From Neonectria sp. B-13 (Eukaryota > Ascomycota > Sordariomycetes > Hypocreales > Nectriaceae): a DNA stretch of 64,000 nucleotides. The stretch spans positions 3,847,378-3,911,377 of the forward strand of contig NOKP01000002.1 in NCBI GenBank assembly GCA_002682825.1, in the 5' to 3' direction. Shown here piece after piece: positions 48,588 through 60,765 of this stretch; positions within the stretch are counted from its first letter, which is position 1, and each line of letters opens with the position of its first letter. Both the position numbers and the translations under genes were made by a program. Under the pieces are notes generated by a model. It was not told the DNA's origin and did not search any database. It was given only the letters and a program-made list of their open reading frames with translations.

Positions 48588-49311
48588 TTGGTAATACGAA
48601 CATGACAATTGGCATTTGGGGCTTTAATCAAGGCAGGTAAAATGATTGCATTGGATTCTACTTGAAGTCAAACATCTTCCCTGTTAGTGGACAGGACACG
48701 CATTTTATTTTGTTCAATCTCATCGCCTTGTACGATTTTTCGAGTAGACGAATTTCAGTCACCCACTAATATCAAGCCGGAATTCAAAGACTCGCTGCTC
48801 GAGGAAGAAAATATTTTATAAACTCTCAGTGGATGTTGTGGTACAGGGTGGCACGGGGTGAAGATGATATCGCTATCACGGAATCTTCCACTAGAGACTG
48901 ATCAAACTTGTGGTATCAATGTTAGCTTGAAGAACTGGATCGCGTCGCGGTCTTAAAACTTCGGACAGACTTGACAATTATCAAGTCAAACCGAATTACG
49001 TATTTGTAGTATTTGTATTATATTCATATCAGCACCGTGTCCTTGTCATGGTCCATGGATGTCTTTATCTTATATCGAAAGCCAAAACAGGGTTTCGCAA
49101 CCTTGTATTCGGCATCAGGATCGAGGGTATAACTTCTTTGCGAAGAAGCATGCGACCCGCCGAAGTACGCCATACCAGACAAGGTAAACCAACCCATTCT
49201 GTCTAGGCTTGCGCCAAATTCATGTCTTCTAAGCTGCAAGAAGGCAAAATAGGCCAAAGCTAGGGCCATGAAGAAAACGACGATATTAGGAAATTATTAG
49301 ATGTACATTGG
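48588..49311. other. AT-rich spacer upstream of the SDR promoter block
   Basis: AT-rich noncoding DNA between the SDR promoter and the 3' end of the rhodopsin-domain gene. One short minus-strand frame near 49024-49269 shows no recognisable domain. Confidence 0.5.
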
Positions 49312-50667
49312 TCAAGATGACGAAGAGTTTGGTTTTGAGACCTCAACCGTCGTGGTGGTCGTCTTTGTGATACCGGGAGGGTATCGACCTCCTAGCCCAA
49401 GGCGGTCGAGGCTTTCATCGCTGGATTTGGCCTCCGTTTCTGTGAGAATGGTGGTCTTGTTTATGATCCCTGATGGGCTGGCTATTCGGTTTTGAAGCTC
49501 GTACTCATCCATGTTGATGGCTGTCTGACTGCTCGTCTCATCCACTTGGTCGTCGGCACCACGTCGACCGCTACCCAAAGTGTGCCAGTTATTTCCGCTT
49601 CGCAAGGTGCCGCGACCGTAGTTGGTATTGCCAGTGGTAGGGGTCTTCTTGGATCCTTTGCCATAGGTGCTGCCGAGGAAGCGCCTGAAGATTGGTCGCA
49701 GGCAGGGCAAGCTGCCAGCGATGATGCCGACGTTGAGTTCCACGCAGGTCCAGATGGTGATGTTTTGCGAATCCCAAAGCCAGTCGCCGAGCTTGCCGTA
49801 GTTGGTGACGTAGCCCAGTTTGACGAAGGCGGCGGCGCAGGCAAAGACACCGAGACCAAGAATGGCGATGAGACTGACGCGGGTGCGGAAGTGCACGTTA
49901 AGGTTCCATAGCATTGGCGTGGGAATGACAATGGCGAAGAGAAGATCTGTGATGATGTTGAGTGCGGCGTTCGTGTACGACAGGCCTAGAAGCGTCGGCT
50001 TGGACCAGCAGGTTGATGGCACGGACGAGTCCCATAGCACACGGATATCGGTACACTGGAAGACGATTGTCTGCAAAGGAGAACGTCAGGTATGAACCTT
50101 GAGCCAGTTTGGATTGCGTTGAACTCACGAAGAAGCATCCGATGGTATAGAATGCCATGAAGCCCATGATGGACAGGATGAGGTATCGATAGAACTTTGT
50201 GGAAGCAATTCTCAGGAGAGAGGATCCGACAGAGAGCTTGACGATGCAGATGGCGATCAAGTAGATCGGTTGGCTGACGAAATTGAGCTTCATGCCAACT
50301 TTGTAGATCTCACTATCGACGTCGCCAACGTGTTGTCCTGCGCCATGTGAGACCTGACCGAAAATGACTCCTTGGCCAGCCCAAGCTAAGGTCAGGGCCA
50401 ATACCATGAACCAATCCTGCAGAGGATGCAGTCAGCATTGTGGGATCACAGCCAACGAACGCACACAAAAGCAAAAGGAGTGGGGAAGGGTTTTTCTTTT
50501 GAACGTACATCCCATCCTGTGTTGCGGATGATTGAGATGCGGACATAGAGACGCGCAAACACCGTGATGGTCGCTAGAGTGACGATGAAGATGGTCGCAG
50601 CCAAGATACCCGTTGCTCCATTCTCGTCGGGATTTGAGGGCAGCTCGATGGCTGCACGCGCATCCAT
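49312..50667 (-). CDS. Fungal rhodopsin-domain (Pth11-related) integral membrane protein
   Basis: Three exons (50667-50509, 50416-50129, 50070-49312) with 92- and 58-bp introns, all phase 0, give 401 residues. About seven hydrophobic helices occupy residues 20-290: for example GILAATIFIVTLATITVFA, QPIYLIAICIVKLSVGSSLL, YLILSIMGFMAFYTIGCFF, and ALNIITDLLFAIVIPTPMLW followed by NLNVHFR. ICIVKLSVGSSLLRI, CTDIRVLWDSS, LNIITDLLFAIVIPTPMLW and WTCVELNVGIIAGSLPCLRP are hallmarks of the fungal rhodopsin-domain family that includes Pth11-like putative receptors. No N-terminal CFEM domain is present. The C-terminal cytosolic tail (about 110 residues) is rich in Thr/Ser/Gly. Ligand and role are unknown. 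Confidence 0.9.
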
Positions 50668-53340
50668 GGTGGCGGTCGACTGCGTGGAAATGTCCCGAAA
50701 CTTTGGACACAGGAACAGGACGACGGGGCAGGGGATAATAAGAAGACGGGGACAGACAGAGCAAGGCCCTTTGGGACAGAGGAGGAGGAAGAGGGGATGG
50801 GACGCTTTACTCCACGTGGGAACAATGGAGACGTCAAGCAACCTGGGACGACGAACCAGGGCTCTATGCGACCATGGCATGTGTAAGACATGGCGTCCCA
50901 CATCGCCTTGGCACGGTTCTGGTTCTAGGACGCATCAAGGCTCCTAGAGGCCATCAAATTCGTACCCGCCACAGCCGCACGCAGTAGTAGTTGGGTAGTT
51001 TAATGGCAGAGCATACGTACGTACTTGCTCCCCTATCGCCATACCCGGCGTTTGCTAGACTGCTTCGAGGAAGAATAAGGGAAAAAACAAGTCAGCTCTC
51101 GTGGAAGGGCACCAGCGGCTGAGACCTCGGCCTTCATCTAACATCAAGAGGGGAAGGGCTGGTGGCCAGGGAAGGCATCCTGGATCATAGTTCGGACAAG
51201 ACCTGGTATTGGACATTCGATAGTCTCTTTGATCGCATTAACCTAACTATGACGGGCTTTATCACAGCGACTCTGACGGCGGTAGGTGGTACGATGTGGT
51301 GGATGAGAAAGAAGCCATCCCATGCCAAGATAAATTTCAGTGAGATGCACATATGCCCGTCACGGGGGAGAGATGACATCTCCAAGGGTTTGAAGGGTGT
51401 TGCCCGCAGGCGGTACCTGGTTCTTGCACTGGACGGGTCGTTAGTCCTCTTTCGGCCGAAGCCATGCCAGGCACCTCGTAAGAGCAAGGAAGCACAGCCG
51501 GACGATCCACGCTAGGCTAAAAAACCGCAGCGCCGGTGGCTCGCAAGTCAGGGTCCCTGGTGTTACATCGGCGGCGGTTACGCGAGTGAAAGAGTAGGAG
51601 GCTAGGCCAGAAGTACAATCGGGAGGCGGAAATCAGTCGGCGGATGCGGCTTGTGGGGGAACGGGAGGGAGGAAGCGAAGAAGAAGAATGTCTGCGGCTA
51701 CCGCTACCGCTACCTCACTGACTGGGCTGTGAGCGTGTGTAACTGTTCCGAGGAGACGTCCAGAATGTTGCCGCCACGGAAGGGCGCCAAGCAGAAGGTG
51801 GTGGCTGGCCGTTGGCTGACAGTATGTAGAAACCGTCAGCTAGGCTAGGGAACCTGGAATTGGTCTTTGCCTGTTCCTCCAGGCACGCGCGAAGCGATCG
51901 ACACACAGATCCATCGGCCTAGAGGCAAGATGCGCTGATGCAACGGGCTCCAGCGCCAGATCTCTGAGGGGGAGGGACGACGGGGCTCGGTCGATCAGAT
52001 CAGCGAGAGTTCTGTCTACACCCGGGACGGAACTCTTCCGGATCAGCAGGAGTCCAGGATCGCTGATGGATCATGATGGAATACTACATAGCAGGGCACT
52101 GGCCATGCTGGCTGACCCTTGCCCCTTAGTGTTGGCGATTAAAGCCCACCGCCCTGCCAGGGTGCTGCACGGGGCGCTGTCCCTAGCCCGCGAGCAACAG
52201 AAAGAAGCTACGGATGGTTTCGCCTTGTGCGCGGGGCGATCGACGAGTTGGAGTCTTTGGAGGCACGGGACCGCCATGCTGCGGTGGTCCACCGCAGCCA
52301 AAACGAGAGGCGAAGCGATGGATCATGGAAACGAGACTCGAAGCATCGAGTCAGATTTGAAGCCGGTTCCACTGGTGACAACCCATGGAAGGCAACCTAC
52401 TCGACGAGGCAACAAGGCACCAAGGCTCCAAGGCTCCAAGGCACCACGACATTCTAACCTCTGGGCTAGTTCGGAAGCATGCGGGCATTTCCCCTGATGA
52501 AGCCAGGGTTGTCACTTGTGGTCTTCAACTCCTCCTTTGCTAGTCCCGACGCCCAGCTCTGTAGCTGCAGCACAAATGCCGGATCCCTGCTGGGTGGAGA
52601 TGGGCTAGGAACAACGGGGACCGAGCCTTCCAAGGCCCCCGATTTCGAAATCTGATCTCGACAGCGAATCTCGTCCAAGCATCCAGCCGGCCAGGCCAGG
52701 CCAGGCCAAACCCCGCCAGCTCGACTCAATCTCGAGGGCGACGGTGGACCCATCCCTCGGTCGATGATGTGGTGTGTTGGCCGTCTTTGAGGCCTTTGGG
52801 TCGTTTCGACTTCGGTGCCGGTTGCTTGGGACTCGGCAGCTCTGGAATTAACTGACATCCATGGATGCCCTGCATCGTACGGACTTCTCACTTACCTGCC
52901 TAGGTATCTAGTGCCGAACACACCCAACCAACACGACCCGCAAGGACTCCCAAGTCCCTGTCCCGGCCTGTCTGTTTGCTTCCCTCCCCCAGCTCCCAAT
53001 TTTACCACGACGGTGACGGTCTTCATGCCTAATGCACCTGCGATGGGTTCTCTCGATAGTCCACTGTCCACGGTCCACGATCCTGTCGTTCTCTCGGGGG
53101 AGCCCTGCTCTCTGCGCTTGGCCGCAATGCGTTGGTTGGGTCAGTTCGCTCTCCCGCCGTCCCGTTTCCCACGCCCTCTCCGGCTCTCCCTCGCCAACCG
53201 TTACTAGACCAGAGCACTATATAGTCGGTTGCCCGTCTTGCCCTTCAATGCCCGTTTCGTCACCTCACCTTGCTCCAAGCCAACCAAACCAAGGTGTCGC
53301 ACTTGCCTCTGTCTCTTGTTGATTGAACGCTGCCATCATC
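50668..53340. other. 2.7 kb spacer upstream of the tyrosinase gene
   Basis: I cannot support a gene. A plus-strand frame at 51162-51515 starts with GTG and has no recognisable domain; frames at 52066-52497 and 52466-52891 overlap on opposite strands. The final 300 bp is C/T rich and likely the tyrosinase promoter. Confidence 0.45.
53218..53223 (+). promoter_or_regulatory. TATA box candidate of the tyrosinase gene
   Basis: TATATA within the 10-bp palindrome ACTATATAGT (53216-53225), 118 bp upstream of the start codon and followed by a pyrimidine-rich leader. Confidence 0.45.
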
Positions 53341-54676
53341 ATGCGTGCCTCATTCCTCACCATCCTGGCCCTCAACGCCGCCTCCGGTGTGCTCGCCGCC
53401 CCTCAGGCTACCACGGTTTCATCGTCGGCGCCAGAGGTCACCAACATCGACCAGATCTCCAGCCTGGCCCAGGACGCCTATAACCAGGCCCAAGAACTTG
53501 TGCAGGACGCTGAGAAGCGCGGAAGCACTTGCAGCTGGAGCAATATCCGCATCCGTCGCGAGTGGTAAGTCGACATCCATGAACCACCACCCAAACCGCC
53601 TCTTACATATCGCTTACCACCCCCTGCAGGAACACCTTCTCTAAGAAGCAGAAGAAGGCCTACGTCGATGCCGTCAAGTGCATCCAGTCCAAGCCGGCGT
53701 TGACTCCTGCGTCCGCTGCCCCTGGCGCCAAGACCCGCTTCGACGACTTCGTCGCCACCCACATCAACCAGACCATGGCCATCCACTACACGGGTAACTT
53801 CCTCGTGTGGCACAGGTACTTCACCTGGCTGTATGAGGAGGCCCTCCGTGAGGAGTGTGGTTACACTGGCACTCAACCCGTAAGCTTGTGTTTCATCCCA
53901 TATATGTGACCACGGCCACTGACAACTACCGTTAGTACTGGGACTGGGCCATCACCGCCGTCAGCGGCGTGAATAAGTCTTCCATCTTCGATGGCAGCGA
54001 CTACTCCTTAGGTAGCGACGGCCTGTACATCCCCGGCCAGCCAGATGTCGTTCTTGGTGCCTCAAGCGGCCTTCCTCCGATCTACCTCCCCGCTGGTTCC
54101 GGTGGTGGCTGTGTCAAGACTGGTCCTTTTAGCGACATGACTGTCAACCTTGGACCTGCTGCCCTTGATCTTCCCGGGGGCCTTGTCTCGTCCGTCACCA
54201 ATCCCCTTGCGTGGAACCCTCGCTGCTTGAAGCGTGATCTCAGCAACGCCGTCAACAAGCGATATGCCAACGCCACCTCCATCCTCAACAACATTCTCAA
54301 GCCCCAGACAGTCTACGACTTTCAGATGATGATGCAGGGCGTCCCCGGCGGCGGCGATATCGGCATCCACGGTGGCGGCCACTACTCCCTTGGTGGTGAC
54401 CCCGGCCGCGATGTCTACACCTCGCCCGGTGACCCTGCCTTCTACCTGCACCACTCCATGATTGACCGCGTGTGGTGGATCTGGCAGATGCTGAACCCCG
54501 CAAAGCGCCAGTTCGGTAGCATCGCGCTCCAGGGCACCAACACGTTCCTCGACATCCCGGCCAGTGCCAACACCACCTTCGACGACTACGTCAACTACGG
54601 GTTTGCTGGCCCCAAGCGCCAGATCAAGGACCTGATGAGCACTCTCGACGGTCCCTTCTGCTACGTGTACTTGTAA
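53341..54676 (+). CDS. Short secreted tyrosinase / catechol-oxidase-like copper enzyme
   Basis: Three exons (53341-53564, 53630-53879, 53936-54676) give 404 residues. A signal peptide (MRASFLTILALNAASGVLA) is followed by a propeptide ending in a Kex2-type EKR at about residue 60. CuA ligands are H119, H127 and H136 in THINQTMAIHYTGNFLVWHR. CuB ligands are H303, H307 and H331 in IHGGGHYSLGGD and YLHHSMIDRVWWIW. The type-3 copper centre oxidises phenols or catechols to quinones. The protein ends soon after a CYVY tyrosine motif and lacks the long C-terminal shielding domain of classical fungal tyrosinases, so it belongs to the short, secreted class. Several Asn-X-Ser/Thr sites fit secretion. 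Whether it hydroxylates monophenols or only oxidises diphenols is not evident. Confidence 0.93.
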
Positions 54677-57009
54677 ATGTGCATAAGCACCTGCACGTAT
54701 ATGGAATGCCATCTCAGTACATAGTCTCGTTCATCTTCTTGGGCACTTGTGCCGCCTTTAATTTAACGACAACCCCGTGATGCCATAGAGTCGAAATACA
54801 ATTTTTTAACTCGCACACATTCTCGTCACGTGTGATTCCGTCCTGCGTAGTATCCCGTGTGGCCTACCGGCTTTACTTAGAATCTCGCCCGGTACATGGA
54901 ACGATGTTGCTGACATCCTTTTTTGGCGTTCAACCCTTGTAGCCCTCGCCACTTCGCGTTCCCCGGCGTTGCCTCTTCAAGCTTGGACGATGTAGCATCG
55001 AGGCACACAGACAGGCAGGGCAAGGAACCAGCCCCGAGGCGGCCCCACTAACCCGTAGTTCCTAGCAACTTATCAGACAGGTACGTTGGTACGTCAAGCG
55101 GCTGAACGTGGGAGAGGCGTAGAGCGACCCTAGCTTACTGCAAGTGACGGGGAGGGGGGGACTGGCCAAGCAACCGAGATGGAGTGCGTGAGATGCGGCA
55201 CTGATTGAATGAGAAACCTGGATCCCAGCATTTCTTTCCTTCGCTTACAAGCCCAGGGCTGCTTTCCCCAAGGCACGAGGGAAGAATCAGGCCAGAACGA
55301 TGCCCTCGAGATAGTTATGGCCTTTTATCCAGGGGTCGAGTGGGAACCTTTCTCGATTGAGAGATCTGATGTAACCTCGCGTGTTCTAGACTGTCCCGAT
55401 GCAAGTGGTCGTCCCTTGTCAGGGTCTTCGGAGGATAGCCGGACGTAGACTTCAACGATGTAACCTGTCCACGAATACCACTTGACACGCGCCCCGGGAA
55501 GCTGTACCGTACGCACCGAATTCTCACGATGTCACCTCTCGTGTGAGTCGCTCGTCCCGTCTTCCGTTCCAGGCCAAAACGGCCGAGAACAGCGTAAGCA
55601 GAGCCACTCACAACATTAACGGGGCGCGGTCGGAGGATTGTCGTCCGTTCTTATGCCCACATGCCACGTGAGTGGCGAACGCCTTTGCCCAGATGAGGAA
55701 GTGTAAGGGACAATCGTCATTGGACTTACCCCTGTATTTTGTCTCAAACGTGGGAACCGGAGGCCGGAGTGAGCACTTGTGAGGTTGCACCCGCCAGACG
55801 GGTTCTCTGACTCTGTCAAGTGTCACCGTCGGCGTTCTTGGGAATTCAACCTTATCGCTTTTGTTTGGGACATTATTATAGGAGTAGCGCTTCTTGGCGG
55901 TTGAAATATCGCAGGATCGGGAAATCGTGGCAGGAAATAGCCCGCCCGATGGCTAGTCTCCTCCCAAGCCGCAAGCTCGTTAGACTCGCGAAATGTCTTC
56001 AAACCTGGATGTCTTCGTGTAGCCGGCGTGTGAGGAGAGCAGCTCGACGCCCGTTTGGAGCGTATGTGGCGCATGAAGTTGCCTCGCTGGGCGTCGGTTG
56101 CGGGCCCAACTCTCAGGCTTGAGGACTAGCAAAGACCAATTAACAGAACGCTTCAACACAGAGCGGTGCTAATAATTGCCCCCAACAGCGGGTGTTAGCC
56201 TCCAGTTCGTGCCACACTAACCTGGGAGCTGAGGTGATGTGCCGCGTCTGCCGTCTTTTAGGGCGGGCTAGCATGCGCCTTCGCTTCTAGTCGCTGGCAG
56301 AAGAATCCCATCCCATATCTCCCCTAAAAGCCCTATTTCCTCTTTTACCCACAGTTTCTGTGCTGCATATTCGTACGTGCCACGCTTACTCGCCTTGTGG
56401 GTTCTCTCGTCTGAGGTACCACTCCATTCCGCTTGCTATCTTCGCGCGCGGCTGGTAGTCTTGGCGCCGATTCGTCGTAGTCACCCCCTGCGAACAAGTC
56501 TGACGCAATGGCGCCAGCAACAGGATTGAAATCCACTGATAGTCCGAAGAAACATGACTCGACAACTCTCACGCCACGAAGGGGTCCCCTTTAAAATTAG
56601 TTTATTCCTTGGTGCAACGGAAAGAGTCGACGACAGCAACCCGGATGCAGCCACCGAGATGCCAGCCACCGAGACACCTGAACTTTGCATGTCTAGACTT
56701 GTCTTGGCAAACGCATTATTCGTCATGTGATGAGACAGCGAGCGCTAACCATCTTGACTGAGGTCGCTGCAAGCAACTTAGCAATGTCTCATAACAAGAA
56801 GAAGTTCACCTTCAAGAATTATTTTCATTGTTGAGATGATATCAAAGAAATAAGGTTAGTGGTTAACGTTAGTACTCTGGCGGGACTAGAATTTGTTTAG
56901 GGATAGGGATCAGCCTTGGTATATATCTTTTATCACAATTGAAGCTTACATTTTAGACGGAACAAAGAGTTGAGTGCATGCACTGCAATGAGATGCTCAC
57001 CCACTGTAA
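54677..57009. other. 2.3 kb spacer, no supported gene
   Basis: Short unrelated frames on both strands only. Base composition becomes AT-richer after about 56.7 kb. Confidence 0.45.
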
Positions 57010-57762
57010 TTGGTGTGTATGCTTGGTGATGCACACTATTGGGTTTGTTACCTGCAAGAGTGTGAGGTCCTTTCAAACTGTAATAAACTGGTTTGCGCCC
57101 CGAGATGGAAGGTATATGAGTTTGCCACTCTTTCCTTCTTATTTTTTTCAAAGCCACAAGCATCGCCAACAGAATGGCTTGCTTCCAATATGCTCAAAGT
57201 TGCGAAAGGCCTCCCGCTCCAGTCGTGGAATGATGCATTGCATGCGCACACCCGACATTCTCTGGCACTGGAGGACTTGATCAGCTTCGGCGAGGATAGG
57301 GTACCAAGCATAGCCCTACCGAAGAAATTATCTCATGAACTTACATGGGCGGGAAATCCTGGATTCATCCATGTGCCCTTGTGCTACGCCTCGGGCCTTT
57401 TTTCATTCCCGACTTGACTTATCAAAATCGCCTCCAGACCCTCTTCGAAAGCTTGGGGATTCCAGGTCGCGATTTCAAACAAAGCGTGCTGAAGCTGGGG
57501 ACGAGACCTCTTCTCGAATGCACCTTGGACAATATCGAAGGGATTCCAGGTACTACTACTGCCTTATTATGCTGAAGCCGATGATGCGAATGCGAAGGCA
57601 AAGAAGGAATATGACGACAAAGCGACCCTCCACTGGACCCCAAAAGCCGAAACTATGAGCCCTGAGATTGACAAGATACAAATAAAGCATTTCTCAGTGT
57701 TAGAGGCGTTGGTATATGATTTATTCCGCGTTTTCATGTCCTCTAAATTGCCGTGGACTTAG
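57010..57762 (+). pseudogene. Unrecognised gene or gene relic with broken frame
   Basis: Three adjacent stretches look protein-like but lie in alternating frames. About 57150-57372 reads TEWLASNMLKVAKGLPLQSW and further; 57438-57575 reads TLFESLGIPGRDFKQSVLKL and further; about 57550-57762 reads PYYAEADDANAKAKKEYDDK and further, ending at TAG. A 65-bp GT-AG intron (57373-57437) would join the first two in frame. No good intron joins the second to the third; the break coincides with an ACT trinucleotide run at 57550-57559. A 42-bp in-frame intron-like segment (57111-57152) may also exist. I cannot identify a family. It may be a decayed gene or a real gene with an indel. Confidence 0.3.
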
Positions 57763-58280
57763 GTAGCTGAGAAAAAATTGATACCCTTGTCTGGGAAGTG
57801 CCATCACAGCTTCCTCCAATTTCTTTTTGGGATATACCACTATCAATTATAAACTGACCATAATACTTGCTACTGATCAATGAATTTATGATACTCAATT
57901 TAATCAAACTTCAATCCTATATTTTGATTAAGTTCTCGAGGAGTAAATGTACGCTTAATAATCATCGTAGTTGTGGCATCTTAGTTGTAAAATAATAAAA
58001 CACACCCTTGCATTTAAGCAAAAAACCTTTAGCGGACTAGTCACGGAATGAATGCCCGCTTTTCGTCAAACGTCACATGTTGACATTATTGCGTCTACAC
58101 GATCCTTGGCTCTTGATACTCCATAATTACGTTATCTCTTGCCTCGGTCATCCACTATCGTCCTATCAAATGGCTCACCAGTATCGGCCGATTTGAGTAG
58201 TCTAACATCACTTAAAACTTCTTAAAACTGTCTCTTCCCTGACCGCTCTTTTACTTAACAAGGTAATCACAAGTAGGCTC
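57763..58280. other. AT-rich promoter region of the nucleoside permease gene
   Basis: Strongly AT-rich noncoding DNA, clearly different from the GC-rich 5' half of the window. No gene seen. Confidence 0.55.
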
Positions 58281-59651
58281 ATGATGGAATTTCATCCGAT
58301 CCGGTCCATCACTTTTGGTGTTTTCTTAATTATTGGAATTTATCTTGCTCTACAGACCGAATACTCTCAGAACAAAGTCGCAGGATTGAAGGCTCCTCAG
58401 CAGGATGTTGCATTACAAGCAACGCAGGAGTCAGAGATAATAGAGGGCAAATTCGCAAACCTCCTGGCACCGAAAATATTCATAATCAGTTTGGTATGTC
58501 GAGTGGCCCGATCATGTAGACTGCCCTCCTACTAGGTGCTGAGGCTAACATAGAGCTGATATCAGTTTCCCATCGAAGCAGATGTGTGGTACAACCATCT
58601 CCCCGGGAGCGATCTGGGAGACCTATTCGCACAGAACATATCTGTACCGGGTCTGAGTCCACTGTATCCAGCTATCCACTGTACTTCGGATGGAAGTATT
58701 TGCCAAGTTACCACGGGGATGTCTGAGATAAACGCCGCCACCACCATCACCTCGGTTGTTCTTTCGAGGAGGTTTGATCTGAGGAAGACCTATTTTCTAC
58801 TGGCCGGAATTGCTGGGGTCAACCCAAACCATGGAACTCTCGGCAGTGTCGCCCTAACCCGGTTTGCCGTCCAGGTCGCTCTCCAGTATGAGATCGATCC
58901 GAGGGAGATGCCATCAGACTGGAAGACAGGCTACTTCTCCTTCGGCACCCGCAGCCCGACTGAATACCCGACTGAGTTCTATGGGACTGAAGTCTTTGAG
59001 CTGAACGAGGCCTTGAGAGACGTCGTGTTTGGCTTTGCCTCGGCTGCTACGTTGAACGACTCCAGTGGTGCTCAGGAGTATCGAGCCAAGTACGAGACTG
59101 CTGGCACTAGGTATAATTCTGCGACAAAATCACCATCGGTGATAAAATGCGACGCCACGACAAGCGATGTCTTCTTCTCAGGAAATCACCTTGGTGAAGC
59201 GTTTGAGGACCTGACAAGTCTATGGACGAATGGGCTCGGAAAATATTGCATGTCAGCCATGGAAGACAATGCGATACTAGAGGCTTTAGTCAGGTTCCAT
59301 GTCCATGATATGGTAGACTTCAGCAGAGTCATTCTTCTTCGCACAGGTACTAGAGTTCTTTCTTGTCATAAATAATGCTGGCTAATAACTTGGACGCTAG
59401 GTTCTAATTTTGATCGCCCGCCACCCGGCGTAGACGCTCTGACGCATTTGCGCGGTCAGCATCTGAATGGAATCGAGATTGCAGCAGCTAATATATACTT
59501 GGCTGGACTGGAGATCCTCAAAGGGATCCTTGGAGATTGGGACGAGGTCTTTGTCAATGGGATTGAGCCTTCTAATTATTTGGGAGATATACTCGGCACA
59601 CTTGGCGGAGTACCCGATTTTATACCCACTGCCCACGAGGAGCTCAAATGA
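58281..59651 (+). CDS. Purine nucleoside permease (NUP family)
   Basis: Three exons (58281-58493, 58566-59346, 59401-59651) with 72- and 54-bp introns give 414 residues. A hydrophobic N-terminal segment (ITFGVFLIIGIYLALQ) may be a signal anchor or signal peptide. The conserved core begins at APKIFIISL-FPIEADVWY, continues through YPAIHCTSDGSICQVTTGMS and FLLAGIAGVNPNHGTLGSVA, and ends in VDALTHLRGQHLNGIEIAAA and a C-terminal NIYLAGLEILKGI helix. The NUP family contains Candida Nup, a purine nucleoside transporter, and is structurally related to nucleoside phosphorylases, so either transport or nucleoside cleavage is possible. ATG at 58281 is directly followed by a second ATG. All splice junctions preserve the frame and family motifs. 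Confidence 0.9.
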
Positions 59652-60765
59652 TTTAAGGAAGGGGTTGGATCCTGGGTACATCTTATTTGAAAGAATAATC
59701 AAGACCTGAGGTGGAGGGATATCCTGCCACAACTAAATCTCGTCACGAGCCCTTCCTTTTCTTCTATTGACTTTGTTATTTCAGTGGAGTGGCTATGGGT
59801 TGAAGGCGGATGACAAGTTACTATGTACATGGATCCGCCACACGGTTGTGTCCATCCAGATGAACATTAGAACACCTCAAGCATGAGAACAGCTAGGATT
59901 CACAAATGAGTCAAAGCCCGGATATAAAACTATCGGGACAAATGAGTAAGACCAACACGACACATATCGCGAAGGTCCTAAACCATACACGATTCAGAGA
60001 CGCTCCAGAATCCGAGAATTCCAGCCGCAGAAGCCGGTTAATTTGAAGTTAACCTTCCGTACAGATACTTCCTGGCAGGTTTTGGCAAGTGTCCATTCGG
60101 GTACTTCTCGTGGTTAGGCTGGAGGGGTACCCGGAGTGACCATTCCGCCGTTCAGCTAGATAACCTACCGGAAATTTCACGAGTCTAATAAACGATACTA
60201 TTCATCTTCCCGTGATTTAGTTGAAGGTGCTGTATAACTCATATGTGGCTATGTTTCGCCTGGAGACTGCGTTGCCCGTTCGGATAGAACATAGAAACAG
60301 CGGCTCGCCCATCTCTCGAACGCATCTTTCATTTAGGGCAGACAGCCGTTCTGTACTTACTAACGGTCCAATATATGTAAGGAATAAGATGTTCGTATTC
60401 TTGGTAGAAGAAAAGCCATACTGTGGACTCAAACTTTGCGCTGCAGAGCTTTGGGGCCTCTTGTGTATGGACCATCCACATTTTCAATTTTCTCACAACG
60501 GTTATGCAACCTCAATGTCTATTTCGGACTCCCCTTATATACCTTCATCAGCGCCGACTTTTCTTCCACAACTTCCCCAATTGGCACTTGATGCTTGCTC
60601 TGAATCCTGTCTCGCGATCGCTAACCCCTCCATACACCGAACCTTCTCAGGCAGGCAAGCGCTGACGAACTCAGTAGCACTACATGCCCTCAAGATACAT
60701 GACATAGCCCTCCTCCGTCTTAAAGTAACCGTACAGGCTGTCAGATCAAGCGCTTATCGGTGACC
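59652..60765. other. Spacer between permease and secreted-protein genes
   Basis: No supported gene. The longest plus-strand frame (60221-60763) begins with TTG, has no signal peptide or domain, and stops just before the next gene; I treat it as promoter DNA. Confidence 0.45.

Noticed and set aside
51162..51515. 117-codon plus-strand frame upstream of the tyrosinase gene
   Set aside because: Begins with GTG, no domain, no splice support, and an overlapping frame of equal size exists on the other strand.
58041..58047. TCACGGA half-site in the nucleoside permease promoter
   Set aside because: Only a half-palindrome, and the second arm is missing; insufficient to extend the operator regulon.
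60221..60763. 180-codon frame just before the secreted-protein gene
   Set aside because: Starts with TTG, lacks a recognisable domain or signal peptide, and ends immediately before the true start; more likely promoter DNA.
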